DNA from: Tupaia tana
Lineage: Eukaryota > Chordata > Mammalia > Scandentia > Tupaiidae
Assembly: GCA_026018925.1 (NCBI GenBank)
Contig: JAKSZU010000016.1
Location: 33,227,377 to 33,291,376, forward strand
DNA: 64,000 bases
Reading direction: 5' to 3'
Positions 11,895 through 23,584 of this stretch are shown here, in pieces. Both the position numbers and the translations under genes were made by a program. Each line of letters opens with the position of its first letter. The first letter of the stretch is position 1. A model generated the notes under the pieces. The model made no database searches. It was not told the DNA's origin and saw only the letters and a list, made by a program, of their open reading frames with translations.

Positions 11895-12975
11895 TCTTTT
11901 TTACACTGTTCTTTATTGCTCTTAAATTCATATAACATCAAATTCACCATTTTAAAGTGTACAGTTTTATACTTTTTCCTTTTTTTTTTTTTTTTTTTTT
12001 TTTTTATAGACATGGTCTGGCCTTATCATGCTCCTGCCTCAGCCACCAGCAGAGAATGCAGGCATAAGCCACCACACCTACTGTGTGTAGACAGTCTCAC
12101 TGTGTTGCCTAGGTCAGCTTGGGGCCCACAATCCTCCTGCCTTGGCCTCCCTGAGTTGCTGGGATTACAGGTTCATGCCACTACCCCAGACTTTAGGTTG
12201 GACCAGGAATTGAGCCCGGGCCTCCCGTGTGGCCCCAGCCCACAGAGCACGCCTCTGGAATTGATTTTGCCGACTTTTCACATTTTAAAATGCAAACCAA
12301 AGTGATTTTCAGTATAGTCATGGCGTCATACAAGCATCACCACTACCTAATTCCTAAAAGTTTTTGTTTTCTGCAAATAAACCTCTGTACCTAGTCATAG
12401 TCACCCCTAACCTCTCACACCCCAGCACCTGGCAATCACTAATCTACGTTCTGTGTCTATTGTGGATACTTTGTGTAAATGTAATCATCATGCTACATGG
12501 CCTTTTATAGCTGACTGCTTTCACCTAAGTTTTTCAAGGTTCATCTGTGTTGTAGCATATAGGAGAATTTTATTCCTCTTTACAGCTGAACCATATTCCC
12601 TTGTCAGTATATATCACATTTTATTAATCCATTCACCAGTGAGTGGGCAATTGGGCTGTTTCTGCTTTTTGCCTGTCATGAAGGATGCCGCTATGACCAT
12701 TCATGGGAAATTTTTGTGTAAACATGTGTTTTTAGTTACTTGGGTATATACCTGAAAGTCAAACTGCTGGGCCTTATGATAACTGTATGATTAACATTTT
12801 GAAAAACTCTAAGTTTTGTTCTGATAATAGCCACATAATTTTACATTCCCACTAGAAATGTGTGAGGCTTCCAGTTTCTCTACATCCTTGTCAACACTTG
12901 TTATTTTCTTTTTTTATTATAGTGGTGTGAAGTGGAATCTCACTGAATTTGTTTTGTGTTTTCTTAATGACTGAA
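11895..12975 (-). mobile_element. L1M-type LINE 3' end, antisense, interrupted
   Basis: The wording is the complement of the mammalian L1M 3' region: CACCATTTTAAAGTGTACAG, CATCACCACTACCTAATTCC, TTGGGCTGTTTCTGCTTTTTGCC, and the GGTGTGAAGTGGAATCTCA end. No open ORF2 remains. It is split by the SINE at about 11975-12275. Confidence 0.88.
11975..12275 (-). mobile_element. 7SL-derived composite SINE (tRNA-like head plus two 7SL-like units)
   Basis: On the minus strand: a tRNA-like half with B-box-like GGGCTCAATTCCTGG, then a 7SL/Alu-like unit (CCTGTAATCCCAGCAACTCA, GGAGGCCAAGGCAGGAGGAT, AACACAGTGAGACTGTCT), then a second, more diverged unit (GGTGGCTTATGCCTGCATTC, GGCTGAGGCAGGAGCATGA). It ends in a poly(A) seen as a T-run at 11980-12005. 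It is the only 7SL-related copy I found in the window. Such SINEs are known only from Euarchontoglires. Confidence 0.82.
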
Positions 12976-13640
12976 GATGTTGAGCAAGGATCAAGTGTCC
13001 AGTTACAGGGCAGACACTGAGATCTGATAAATCAGTACAGGAAAATAATGGAGGCTAGTGTGAACAAGACATTTGATTGGCATATAATACTATAAAGACA
13101 CTGTTAAAAGATCCTATGTCCCAGTTTCATCTTGCCATGGTAAGGCAACCTGAAATGATAGTGCTTGATGCAATTAGCTGATGCTATTAGTACCTAACTA
13201 TTAGGATCATACACCTGAGAAATTAAAGAGGAGCTGGGACTGTTCTGTGATAGGCTCCTGCTCAGGCTTCCCAAGGGTAAACTTCAGCACCCTGACTCAT
13301 TCCAGCTACCCTGAAAATGCAACACTCACCAATCCTTACATTACACAGATCTTGAGAATTGTAATTGACATGCAGAGGTCTATACTCCGGGTCGTCCAAC
13401 TGTATCTAGCTTAGACGGATTCAAGGGTATCTGAATAAATGTCCTGTATAACTTTTGGTCCTGTTCTGTGGTCATGCAAGAGACAATCAATGGCAATCCT
13501 CACTGATAAGTATGCTTCTCTGGTTAAGCAGTTAGATACAGGAAAAGCTCCAACTTTGGTGTGTAGAAGGTCTAAATTAGAGGAAAGGAAAAAATAGAGA
13601 ACGTCTGGATGAGAATCTTAAATCTACCTTTTACCAACTC
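12976..13640. other. unassigned non-coding DNA
   Basis: No gene or repeat family is recognised. Confidence 0.5.
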
Positions 13641-13835
13641 TGAGATTGTTTTTAAACCTATTTATTTAGTTCTTCTAGAGACAGTGAGAAAGAGACAGGT
13701 AGTCCCCACAGAGCCTTCACATGCCATCCTTGCCCAACTTCATCCAGCCAGGATTGTGGGCATACGTGGAGACCACACCACATGAACCTATATGATCTCA
13801 GCATTGTAGAGTGTTGTGTCATCACTGCAGCCCTG
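13641..13835 (-). mobile_element. possible degraded older SINE
   Basis: CTATTTATTTAGTTC tail complement, GACAGTGAGAAAGAGACAGG, then a GAGCCTTCACATGCC...GGGCATACGTGGAG body. The layout resembles the local SINE family, but the head is too mutated to be sure. Confidence 0.4.
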
Positions 13836-14161
13836 CAGCTGGCCTAGCAGCTGTAGGATGTTTGTCTGATTACACTGGGACTAAGTTTTATGCCTATAAA
13901 ATGCCTCTTCTACACATTCCTTTTGTACTTGTTATAAAGGACCTTTGTAAACCAGGTATTGATAGAATTTCTGCAAACTATAACATGCAATAGCCTTTTG
14001 GTTTTGCCATTCATTCATTCACTCACTCCTCAGTGGTGATTGAGAGCTAACCATTGAAGCCCCATCATGTCTGGGAATTCACTAGTGAGCAAAACAATAG
14101 GCTTCTTACCCACCGGAAGCTAACTATCTAGATGCCACATGCACTTCAAATAGTCACAGAG

Positions 14162-14400
14162 GGCTAGGTGGTGACATAATGGTAATGTAACTGGACCTAC
14201 ATGGGAATTGTCTTAGATTCACATGCTGTGACCTCCCTGTGCATGCCAAGTAGGCATGAGCATGCTGTGATCTGAGCTGGCTAAGACTAGAGATGGATTG
14301 TGGCATAAAGATTCTGTTGGTGGTATCTGTCTCTCTGTCTCTGCCACTCTCCCTCTTTCTCTCTCTGAAAAAATAAACTTAAAAAAGGCATGCAATAAAA
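14162..14400 (+). mobile_element. tRNA-derived SINE, older variant
   Basis: GGGCTAGGTGGTGACATAATGG head, ACTGGACCTACATGGG anticodon-side segment, GATTGTGGCATAA body, a CTGTCTCTGCC tract, then an A-rich end with AATAAA. The centre differs from the main long class. Confidence 0.7.
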
Positions 14401-14448
14401 ATAGAGTTACATAATGTAATAAATACTATTAGACAGGATCGGATGATT

Positions 14449-14695
14449 TTTTTTTTTTTGAGAGATTTTTGCTATAGAGCACATGTGTTCACCTGAGAGA
14501 CAGAGAGACAGAAAGCAAGAAATCATCCCCCCAGAAGGGATGGCCATGTTACAATCCCTTCTCCTCCATTCTTCTCTCAAAATTTTGGGCACACACACAC
14601 ACCTGGAGTATTTTAAGCTGCCAGGTCTGGGACTTGAACCATGGTTGACTACATGGGAGTCCAGTGACATAACATATTATGCCATCTGCTGGTCC
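14449..14695 (-). mobile_element. tRNA-derived SINE, long class
   Basis: Poly(T), GATTTTTGCTATAGAGCACATG, a CACACACACACA stretch in the GT-rich segment, then the CATCTGCTGGTCCC head complement. Confidence 0.93.
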
Positions 14696-15208
14696 CTGAA
14701 TGATCTCCTAATGAAGCATTTTAATGAGGCCCATAGCTTTTGAGGTAATTGTAAATACTATGCCTTTACTCCCTCTGAAAGTGTTATCGTAGCCAAGGTT
14801 ATTTGTAGTTTGAAAGCCTTATGGTGGCTCATTTTAGTTTCTTTAGAGTGGGGAATGATTTAAAAGAAGAATTTTTTAAATATATTGAAATAACACTCTG
14901 TTAAAGAAAGCAATAAGTTAGTCTATCAATTGAGTATATTGGTTGATTCAAAGTAGGATTATTTCATTAATGTTGTGTTGACATTAAAGACAGCTTTCCA
15001 GTTTTATTAGTGGATGTTATTATACCTTTTGAGGCATGTGAGTTTAGAAGTATAAGCTCTAGGAGAAGAGGCACATGGTATTTGTAAAAGGTCAAAGTAT
15101 TAGAGTCCAGAAGTTGGATTCTTCTAATTCTGGGCAAGTCTTCTAACTTTTAAAAATTTCTTTCACATTTAAAATGACAATAGTAATAATTGCTTTGAAA
15201 TACTGTTA
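14696..15208. other. unassigned non-coding DNA
   Basis: Nothing is recognised beyond a possible MIR scrap near 15095-15150. Confidence 0.45.
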
Positions 15209-15426
15209 AGGGAACAGCAGATGGCATAGCCATTATGTCGCTGAACTCCCACATGGAAGACTGTGGTTCTAGTCCTGGACCTGATGGCTTCAAAATCACA
15301 CTGGATACGTGTGCATGTGTGCATGAATGCCCAAGATCCTGGAAGAATGGAGGAGAAAGGATTGAAGCATGGCCATCTCACTTTGGGAGCGGGGGTGTGA
15401 TTTCTCACTTTTCCCCTTTCTCTCTG

Positions 15427-15457
<31 letters not shown>

Positions 15458-15478
15458 AACGAGTGCAGGCACCCTAAG

Positions 15479-15511
<33 letters not shown>

Positions 15512-15540
15512 CTCTTAAAAAAAAAGGAAAGAAAAAGAAA
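15209..15540 (+). mobile_element. tRNA-derived SINE, long class, with internal A-run expansion
   Basis: GGGAACAGCAGATGGCATAG head, a complete body, then a CTCTGTCTCTGTCTC tract expanded to (TC)n. The normally short A-run before CCTCTT is expanded to about 29 A (15481-15509). Confidence 0.92.
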
Positions 15541-17360
15541 CGTTAAGAAGTTAGAAATAAAGATAATAAAGATTCTTTGGCACAGAAGTCACTCAACAAA
15601 TGCTAACAGTGCCTAATGGACTGACTTTATTATAGTTGATGTTCAATAAAATTGTTCCTGCCTTCTTGCACCTGAGCATTTGTGTAATGAAGAAATAAAG
15701 AAGGTTTTATATCAGAGTCATTGCCTAAAGGCAGAAAAGTGCCAGCTAACATGATTGTTATTGTTACTGGCAATAAATATTTCCCCTGTACCTTAAGGTA
15801 CTGATTAAGAAAATGACACCATTCTTTTCCTAAAGTCTTCATTTTATCTTCTTACATCTAAGAACCCTTCCTGGGAGTACGATCTCGATCTCACATGTCT
15901 TAATGATGCTGATTGTAATGCGTGAAACGTTTCCATAATAACAGGCAACTTTACAGCATCCAGGTGATGAAATAGAACATTAATTTATATGGCTTATAAG
16001 GAGCACTTAGGTTAAAGAAAGACAAATTGTATTGACTCATGTCTCGTCTGTTGCCTACCCTTGACAGGGACTGAGTATTTTCTTCCAGCCATGGAGAGAG
16101 ACATTGAATTTCCCTTGACTTGTTTCCAGCATTTTGTACTTTATTAGGGAATAAACAGGCAGCCACTATGCAATCAGGTCATCCTGGTTTCAGTAAATTA
16201 AGCCTCAGTTTTTTTTATCTCTAAATTGTCAAAAGTAACATCTCTTGCCTGTATTACAAGGTAGCGTTGAGCAGTAAAAAAACATACAAGTAAAAATGTA
16301 GTAAGTGATTTATAAATATCACATCAATATTGTGATTACTATAATTATTCCTGGAGTTTCTAATTCTTGACCCCTTTTAGTTCATGTGGCAGAGAATTAG
16401 AATGAATAACTTGCCATGTATATAGTCTTGGGCAGTACAAAGAACAGTTTTATTTTCCATTTCCTCAGTTTCTCTAGGAGACTGCAACATGTTCTGAATT
16501 ATACATGTGTGTTTTTATAAAAATTGTGTGTAAGTGTGTGTGTGTGTGTGTGTGTGTACGTGTGTGTACACGTGTATGTGTGTGTTCAGGAAAGAAAGCA
16601 AGAGCATCAATGAGTGACTACCTTTGGAATTCTACTTGACAGTATTTAGCAAATGGTGGATATATGCTCAACCTCTTTTGGTTCAGCAATTGCAATCTTC
16701 CTTGGGTACCCATAGGCAGCTTGAAGTATAAACTTGAACTTGTAAATTTTCCTAGGACCTGGGTGAGGGAGACAAGATGAAATGCAAGAACTAGAATTAT
16801 TCAATCATTTAATCTCACCTCCTTAGTTTCCTAATGTAAACAATTAACTCTAAGGTCTGTTTAGCTTTAAACTTTCATGCTCTAATGAATCTATAATTCC
16901 ACCTCTAGTTAGGCAAACTGCTACACAGTCCATAATCCTGATTTACAAAAGTCACATATAGTTAGGATGTTTTCAGATGTAAATAAAGAAAATCCTTAAA
17001 GTGACTTAAAGAATTAGAAGTGTTAAACAAAAACTAAAGGAGGCCCTTGTTTTACACTAATTCTAGGCTTCAACAGACCAGACCAAAATGCAGTCGCTCA
17101 TGCCAAAATGTCACATCGAACTAAAACTTTAAGAAAACTGAAAGATCCCAAAGTAGATCAGTTTTGTTTTGTTTTGTTTTAAACAGGAGATTCTGGTCTG
17201 CCTGAGTAAGTGCTATAAGAAAATAAAACTTATGCATATGGTGTGGTTTTGGAATAACCTGATCTATGTGAAATAGATCAAGATAATACCTAAGCTCAGC
17301 AGTCTATTTTGTTTTTTGAACAACCTTGTAACAATTCCAACAATATCCCTGACTCAGTTT
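15541..17360. other. unassigned DNA with a MIR fragment and a TG repeat
   Basis: A minus-strand MIR-like segment is near 16203-16335 (CCTCAGTTTTTTTTATCTC). A (TG)n microsatellite occupies about 16533-16582. Otherwise nothing is recognised. Confidence 0.5.
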
Positions 17361-17374
17361 AGATTAAGCGAAGT

Positions 17375-17636
17375 GGCCAGCCACTGTGGCAAGTTATAAT
17401 GTATTGCTCTGCAAAGCTGGAAGTCATATGTCTGACTGAGGGAGGGTTCAGATCCCTGAGTTGGCCTGAAAACACTCTGGGTGCCTGTGGGAACTCAAGA
17501 TCCCGAGAAGCTGGAGGGCTGGGTTAGGGGAATTATGATGTGACACAACCCTATTTAAGGTGCTTCTTTCTCTTTCTCATATACTTTTTCTCACACAAGT
17601 GAACATGTTCTCTAAATTAAAAAAAAAAAAAAAAAA
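17375..17636 (+). mobile_element. tRNA-derived SINE, older third class
   Basis: GGCCAGCCACTGTGGCAAG head, B-box-like GGTTCAGATCCC, a distinct body (GAACTCAAGATCCCGAGAAG), a CT tract and AGTGAACATGTTCTC, then an 18-nt A tail. Flanking TSD AGATTAAGCRAAGT at 17361-17374 and 17637-17650 (13 of 14 identical). The body differs from both other classes. Confidence 0.85.
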
Positions 17637-17650
17637 AGATTAAGCAAAGT

Positions 17651-19344
17651 ACCTACAGGTGACCATGAGCCATCAGGTCATCCTGCTGCCCTTATTATGG
17701 AATTTAGTCAATTACTGTTGTGCAATCTATCTTTTTATTCTCCCCTCCCATTTATGATCTTTGTCTCTGAGACCTGTGGGGTCTTAACACACATTACTCC
17801 TGACAACTTGAACTTTGTGTTGTCCAGAAAAATCGTGCTAACCTTGGCCCCTTTTTGCTTTACTTATTTACTCAGTTTTCCTTTTTAGGCTGATAGGACA
17901 TTCATTTTCCAACATGACTGGACATCCAGGCTGTCAGTTCACAGGCTGTTCAGTGGCTCATGAATGTCCTCAAGAGCCAAGGTTTACTCCAGCTTTCTGA
18001 AGACCATCCTTGGAGTAATGGTATAACATTCTTGATGAATGTCTTGGATCTTGGACTTCTGCCTTCATATGTTCAAGTCGACTACCCAAGACCTCATATG
18101 TTGATTTTGCCCAAGAAAAAGGAGCATTTCCCCTTTTACTCTTTTTATTAAGTAATTAGGTGTTTTAAAGAAGCCCCTCCAAACTCTCAACAGACTTTCT
18201 TTCTGGTTTATTGACTGGGATTGGGTCACATGCCCATGGGCCAGCTGCAAGGCAAGCAAGGAGCTCGGAAAGTATCTTGAACTTTCAGTTTTTGTGGAAG
18301 AAGGTGGGTTCTACCAATAAAGAAGCTAGGAGTAAGTACATGTGGTTACAGAATAGGCAGTCAAAAATATTTGTTATGAGCTCGGACTCCATCTAGGATT
18401 CTCATAATTTCCTTATTACCACATCTGACATCACTTTCTTCTTACAATATAAGTAGGTGAAACCTGTTTTCCAATATTTGATAATCTAGCACTTATTGGA
18501 GACATTGTCTTAATGAATAATAGCATAATATATTGTTATTATTATCATTATAACTGTATTATATTAATGGCTTCCAAGGGAATCTTACTTTATTGGTGGC
18601 ATACATGTAAAATGATTTCGTTCCAACTGCCATACCAACTCTAGGTAGCAACGTCCCCTAAGACATTTTCTCTTACCTTTGGTAATTTTTTTCTGTCACT
18701 ATCTGTTTTAAATTTATTTTTCAGTTGGATCTCAATAATTGGGCATATTTATTTTAAAACTTTAATACAATCGAAAAGTAAATGCTTTTCTTTCCCCCAG
18801 TATGTCTCCTGTTTTCTCCACTTTCCAACTTCCAGAAGTTAGCCTGGGGGCTCTGGTCCAGAGACATGGACAGGGAGAGATGATCTTCTTTTGCATACAC
18901 CCCATCTACTCTCCATAGTCCTCTGCCAAAAGGGTTTGGGAGAGAGGGAAGAGGGAAAACAGTCATATCTGTAGATGGATATCCAAGGGGGAATTGGAGA
19001 CCTCTTTCTTTGATCTTCTCTCCTGATCTATCTGCTTGTCATGATGTTCAGAAGGAATGAGTCATGGCTTCCACAGGCCCTCCTTCAGAGAGGAGTTGTC
19101 TTAGGGCTCCCTGTAGCATTATCAGTGCCCTTGGGAGATGAGCTCTGTATTCTAGCCAGCCTCCAGCCGGCATTCTCCCGGCATGTGCACTTCACTCCAT
19201 GTCTCAGTAATTTCCTCTATGCTTGTAGCTCCCAGTTTCCTCTTTCCTCTGAAGCTCAAGTCTCAGTACACATACATGGAAAAGTATCTTGAATTTCCAG
19301 GAAGCATAGTTCATCTCTCTTCGGAATCATCTACTTCCTATGGC
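17651..19344. other. unassigned non-coding DNA
   Basis: No gene or repeat family is recognised; open frames are short and unsupported. Confidence 0.5.
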
Positions 19345-19731
19345 CGCTGTGAGAAAATGACCACACACTTTGTGGCATAAAGCAACCAAGAATTATCTTA
19401 CAGTTCTTAGGGTCTGCAGTCCCAAATAGATCCTAAAAAGCTAAAATCAACTTGCCAGCAGCACTGTGTTCCTTCCGGAGGCTCCAGTGGAGAATGTGTT
19501 CCCTGCCTTTTTTAGCTTCTGGAGGCTAGCAGCAGTCCTTGGCTCGTGGCTGCGTGGCTCCAACTTCTTGAGGATGAAGTTCCATCTCTCTGTTCATTGG
19601 CCATGACTTCCCACTTTTCTCCCCTCCCTCCCCATACTACTAACAGTAACCCCATAGTGTTGGAGCAGGAAGCCGAGGGCCTGTAAGAGAGCAGTATTTC
19701 TTTTTCTTTCTTTTTTGTATAGACTCTAAAC

Positions 19732-19735
<4 letters not shown>
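19345..19735 (-). mobile_element. MLT1-type MaLR LTR fragment, antisense
   Basis: GGCCGCTGTGAGAAAATGACC ... CACTTTGTGGCATAAAGCAACC ... CAGTTCTTAGGGTCTGCAGTCC and the downstream TCCATCTCTCTGTTCATTGG follow the inverted MLT1 LTR. No internal retroviral-like region is seen. Confidence 0.7.

Positions 19736-19767
<32 letters not shown>
19735..19767. repeat. (CA)n microsatellite
   Basis: About 16 CA units at the edge of the MLT1 fragment. Confidence 0.97.
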
Positions 19768-19769
<2 letters not shown>

Positions 19770-20000
19770 CTAGGGTTCCTTACTTTTCACTTTTGGGAGA
19801 GAAGCTGTTCTTTATAACATAGCAATTACTACAAAAGGTCATTCCCTTTTTGTTCCCAGGCATCCTCATGTATTTATTGTGTCCAGGAAAACATAAAAGA
19901 GAATGCTTTGCACCATGTGTAAATATATCCCAGCTATCTTTGTGATCTTCATCAACATCATCATCATCTTTATCACTTGTCTTGAACTCAATTCTCTATT

Positions 20001-20263
20001 TTTTTACTTTTAAAAAATTTGCCGTAGGGCACATGCACTCACCAGAGAAAGACTGAGAGCAAGAGCGAGAGTGACAGAGAGAGAAAGAGAGAGAAAGCAT
20101 CCCCAGGAAGCGCAGTCACACCACAACCCCTTCTCCTCCATTCTCTCAGGATTTTGGGCCTGCACACACATATGCCCAGCATATTTTTCAAGCCACTGGG
20201 TTCGAGACTCAAACTTGCAGTCAGCCATGTGGGATCCTTAACCACCATGCCACTGGCTGACAC
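20001..20263 (-). mobile_element. tRNA-derived SINE, long class
   Basis: AATTTGCCGTAGGGCACATG, GA-rich tract, full body, and an ACCATGCCACTGGCTGACAC head complement. TSD CAATTCTCTRTT at 19989-20000 and 20264-20275. Confidence 0.92.
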
Positions 20264-20275
20264 CAATTCTCTGTT

Positions 20276-21211
20276 CTTTCTGGACTTTTAAATGTATTAC
20301 AGGTAAGCTCACTAGAGGATACTAGTTTACCTTACAGATCTGTAGGATAGCAGATGCATGTGAACAGAGAACACAAAATGACATCAGTAAACTAGGGACC
20401 TATTTTTACCTTTCTTGACAACTCTAATTATTTGTTTAATGTCTCCTTCATTCTTTTGCAGTCCCTAGTACTCCAGCGAATGATAATGAACTGTTTCCAT
20501 AAGCACATCAGAAAGCTAACACCTTTGAGGCTCAGACACTATTTTTATATGCTGATAGCTACCCTAAAAGCATGGGGATTACTTAAGCTAACAAATGATG
20601 ATCCATCCCAATAGAAATGTAAACAGAACTTTAATTCATCAAGTTGCTAATGGTTTTTCCCTGGTACATTCATCAGTCTCCATTCCATCTTTTGCTATAA
20701 TAAATACACTGTATTGTTTTATGACCTTGCCTCTGAGTGTTAATGTAGGAAGGGAGTTATTATGGCTCCCATTACACAGAGATATAATGAACGAAGGACT
20801 TGCTGGAGATCACATTTTCCTATCGTGTGTAGGTCTTCGAGCTGGACGAATGCCAGTTCTTCCTCCCAGTCTCAGCCCAAATCCTTCAGTTAGTACTCCC
20901 TGTTTCCTTTTGCACTCGGGATGAATCTCATGTTCATATGGATAAGGTTCAATTGGCAAACTAATTCAACCTTCAGATGGGTACCCTGAACGTCAGCATA
21001 GGGGACCCAGACAAAACGGCAAAGCATAGTCCACTCTCTGCATCTTTGTAGCCAAGATGGAAACTAAAGCTGATTAGTTTCATTTGATCAATAATCTTAA
21101 TTATTTAGCCTTGGATATTTGTCAGTGGGTGACATTTCTTCTGTAGCACAATGATGTTTAGTCAAAAGCCGGATTTAAAATTTTGGTTAATATGATATTG
21201 TTATAAACCTG
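20276..21211. other. unassigned non-coding DNA
   Basis: No gene is recognised. The 109-codon frame at 20595-20924 has no recognisable domain. Confidence 0.5.
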
Positions 21212-21605
21212 AGGGTATTAGTTTGCTTGGGCTGCTATAACAAAATACCACAGACTTGGAGGCTTACACAACAGAAATCCATTTTTTCATGATTCTGGAA
21301 GGTAGAAGATCAAGAATGAGGCATCAGCAGGGTCGGTTTCTTCTCAGGCCCCTCTGCTTAGCTTGCAGAGGGCGACCTACTCTCCCTGTCTTCACATGGT
21401 CTTCCCTCTGTGTGCACGTCCTAATCTTCTCTTCTCAAAAGGACACTAGTCATATTGGATTAAGCTACCCTAATGACCTTGTTTCAACTTAATTACTTCT
21501 TTCAAGATCTTATATCCAAACATAGTCACATCTGAGGTACGGGGGTTAGGACTATAACGTGTGGATTCTGGAGGGGTGGGACACAATTCAGCCCATCACT
21601 GCGGA
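21212..21605 (-). mobile_element. MLT1-type MaLR LTR, antisense, well preserved
   Basis: Nearly the full inverted LTR is readable: TTAGTTTGCTTGGGCTGCTA, ACAACAGAAATCCATTTTTTC, CTTCACATGGTCTTCCCTC, GGACACTAGTCATATTGGATT, and CACAATTCAGCCCATCAC. Confidence 0.85.
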
Positions 21606-23544
21606 GTTGGTGCCTTTACACCCAGATGATGACAAGGTTTGGGGATACTTTTAAAAGGAGAGGTGAATTTCTTGAGCTATGTAACATAAGTGATGAGAAA
21701 CTTTGTTTTGCCTCTGAAGTGAAACCGCTGGCTATCACAGTCTAGAAAATAAAGGTAGCTTTACCCATTCGAAATAGAGTTTTAAACAGTCTAGTCAGCT
21801 AACGCAGGAAACGTATTCACTTTACATAGTGAAGCGTTTTAGAATTTCAGGGATTTGGGACCTGTCGTGTATATACTTTTTTCACGGGCAGCTCCAACAC
21901 GTGCTGACTCTGTTAAATACTGTCAATCCAGAGAAAATGAGAAGAGGGCTGAGTTCCGGGAGCTGCTTGTGTGCGATGGTATCTTTAAACAGCGGAGAGC
22001 TTACGAGTGATTACCCTGAGAGGCAGGCAATGTCGTAGGTCCTGGTACTGCAGATCCTAAGAAAGATAGCAGAGAAGAACAGACTAAGTGAAGGCAAAAA
22101 GAAGTAAAAACAAAGCATGGGGGCAACAGGCCGCTGCATCATGGGATGCCACCCACCATTTTATTGAATTAGCCATTATCTCTTTCTACCGATTATCCAG
22201 TTCTGTTTTTTGTTGGTGATGGGGGTTTCCTTAACCCCCACTGAAAAAGTAGTAAATAGCATTTTTAGAATAGTGGATGTAATGAACTCTTTTGAAATTG
22301 GTATCAAGATCCTCTTGGCTAGAAGTGCTTTCATCCTGAATCTTAGTGCACAGTAGGTGTTCCACACCAGTCTGTTCGAGACTGACTGAATTGTATTTTA
22401 GTTTACCCAACAATCATGAATTTAAGACTAGCATCTCTCAGGGGTGGTAGGAGTAAATTCCAGGGAAAACCTTAAAGTTGTGAGGCTGCTGCAAATCATG
22501 CTGTTCCTTCTTCCTTCATCTGCTTCCTGCCACAACTCTATTAAGTGGATTAAATAGACTACATAGGGGCTGAGGTGGTAACTGAACCTAGGTTCCGTCA
22601 TACAATCACCTTTGTCCCTCTGAGCTTTGCTTTCCCAAATAGAGGTCCAGTTATAGATGACTGAGCCCCCAGACTGTTCCGTTTCTGGTTTTAGCTCCTG
22701 GGGGAGAAAGCAGCTGAACACACTCAGGTTCTTCATGTAGTAAGTCCCACAGGCTGCCGCGGTGTAAGCACAGAAAAGAGAGGAGACTACAGAGAGGTCA
22801 GAGTTCAACTAAATCACTGGGAGTTCTTCTTTGAGATTGTTTGCTTTCTTTCATTTTAAATATTCAGGTTTTCCTGGCATGGGTCTATTAGGCCTGACTT
22901 TAAACTAAGGGAGGTGAAAAAACCTTTGCAGACTGAGCAAAAAACAATGTAACTATTGATGGGCCTAGATACTCCCCCACCACCACCCCTTGCCGCCACA
23001 ATAATGCAGTAACCAATTTTTCCCAGGGAAAGATTTTTCTGTCCTTTTAAGAGAATAACAAACATTTTTTACTAAAGGAAAAAAAAAAGGGGGGGGGGAG
23101 TTTGTGTCCTTACCACAAAATAACAGCACTGTAGACCATGCTAACGGAAGGCTCCACATCTTACAAACATGACGCCCTGCATTGGTCTGCCCTGAGTTAT
23201 TATGTTTCATTGTGGAGCAGCAGATCGCATATATTAATGATTCATGCTTGCCTTAGCAGAACATAATGTATACTAATCACACAGAACCGGGATACAAGAG
23301 CACTTTAAATGCATTTGTCCAGTTAATAGTTTGACTTAATCTGATATTTCATTGGGTCACCGACCTTTTCATTGTAGGTAATGTACAGAAGAAAATGTAT
23401 GGCTGACACCCTGGTGAATCAACAGAGGACTTCCTGGTTACCAAGCAACCTGCTACTTAAGCCTTACCTCTGCATAATTCTGCCAATACTTCTGCTTTTT
23501 TCAGCTGATGAACTTAAGTGCAGTCCTGTGAGCTTGTGCGCGCA

Positions 23545-23584
<40 letters not shown>

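Noticed and set aside
11835-12305. 156-codon open frame with Ser/Pro-rich sequence
   Set aside because: It is the complement of the 7SL-type SINE and flanking L1; no protein family.
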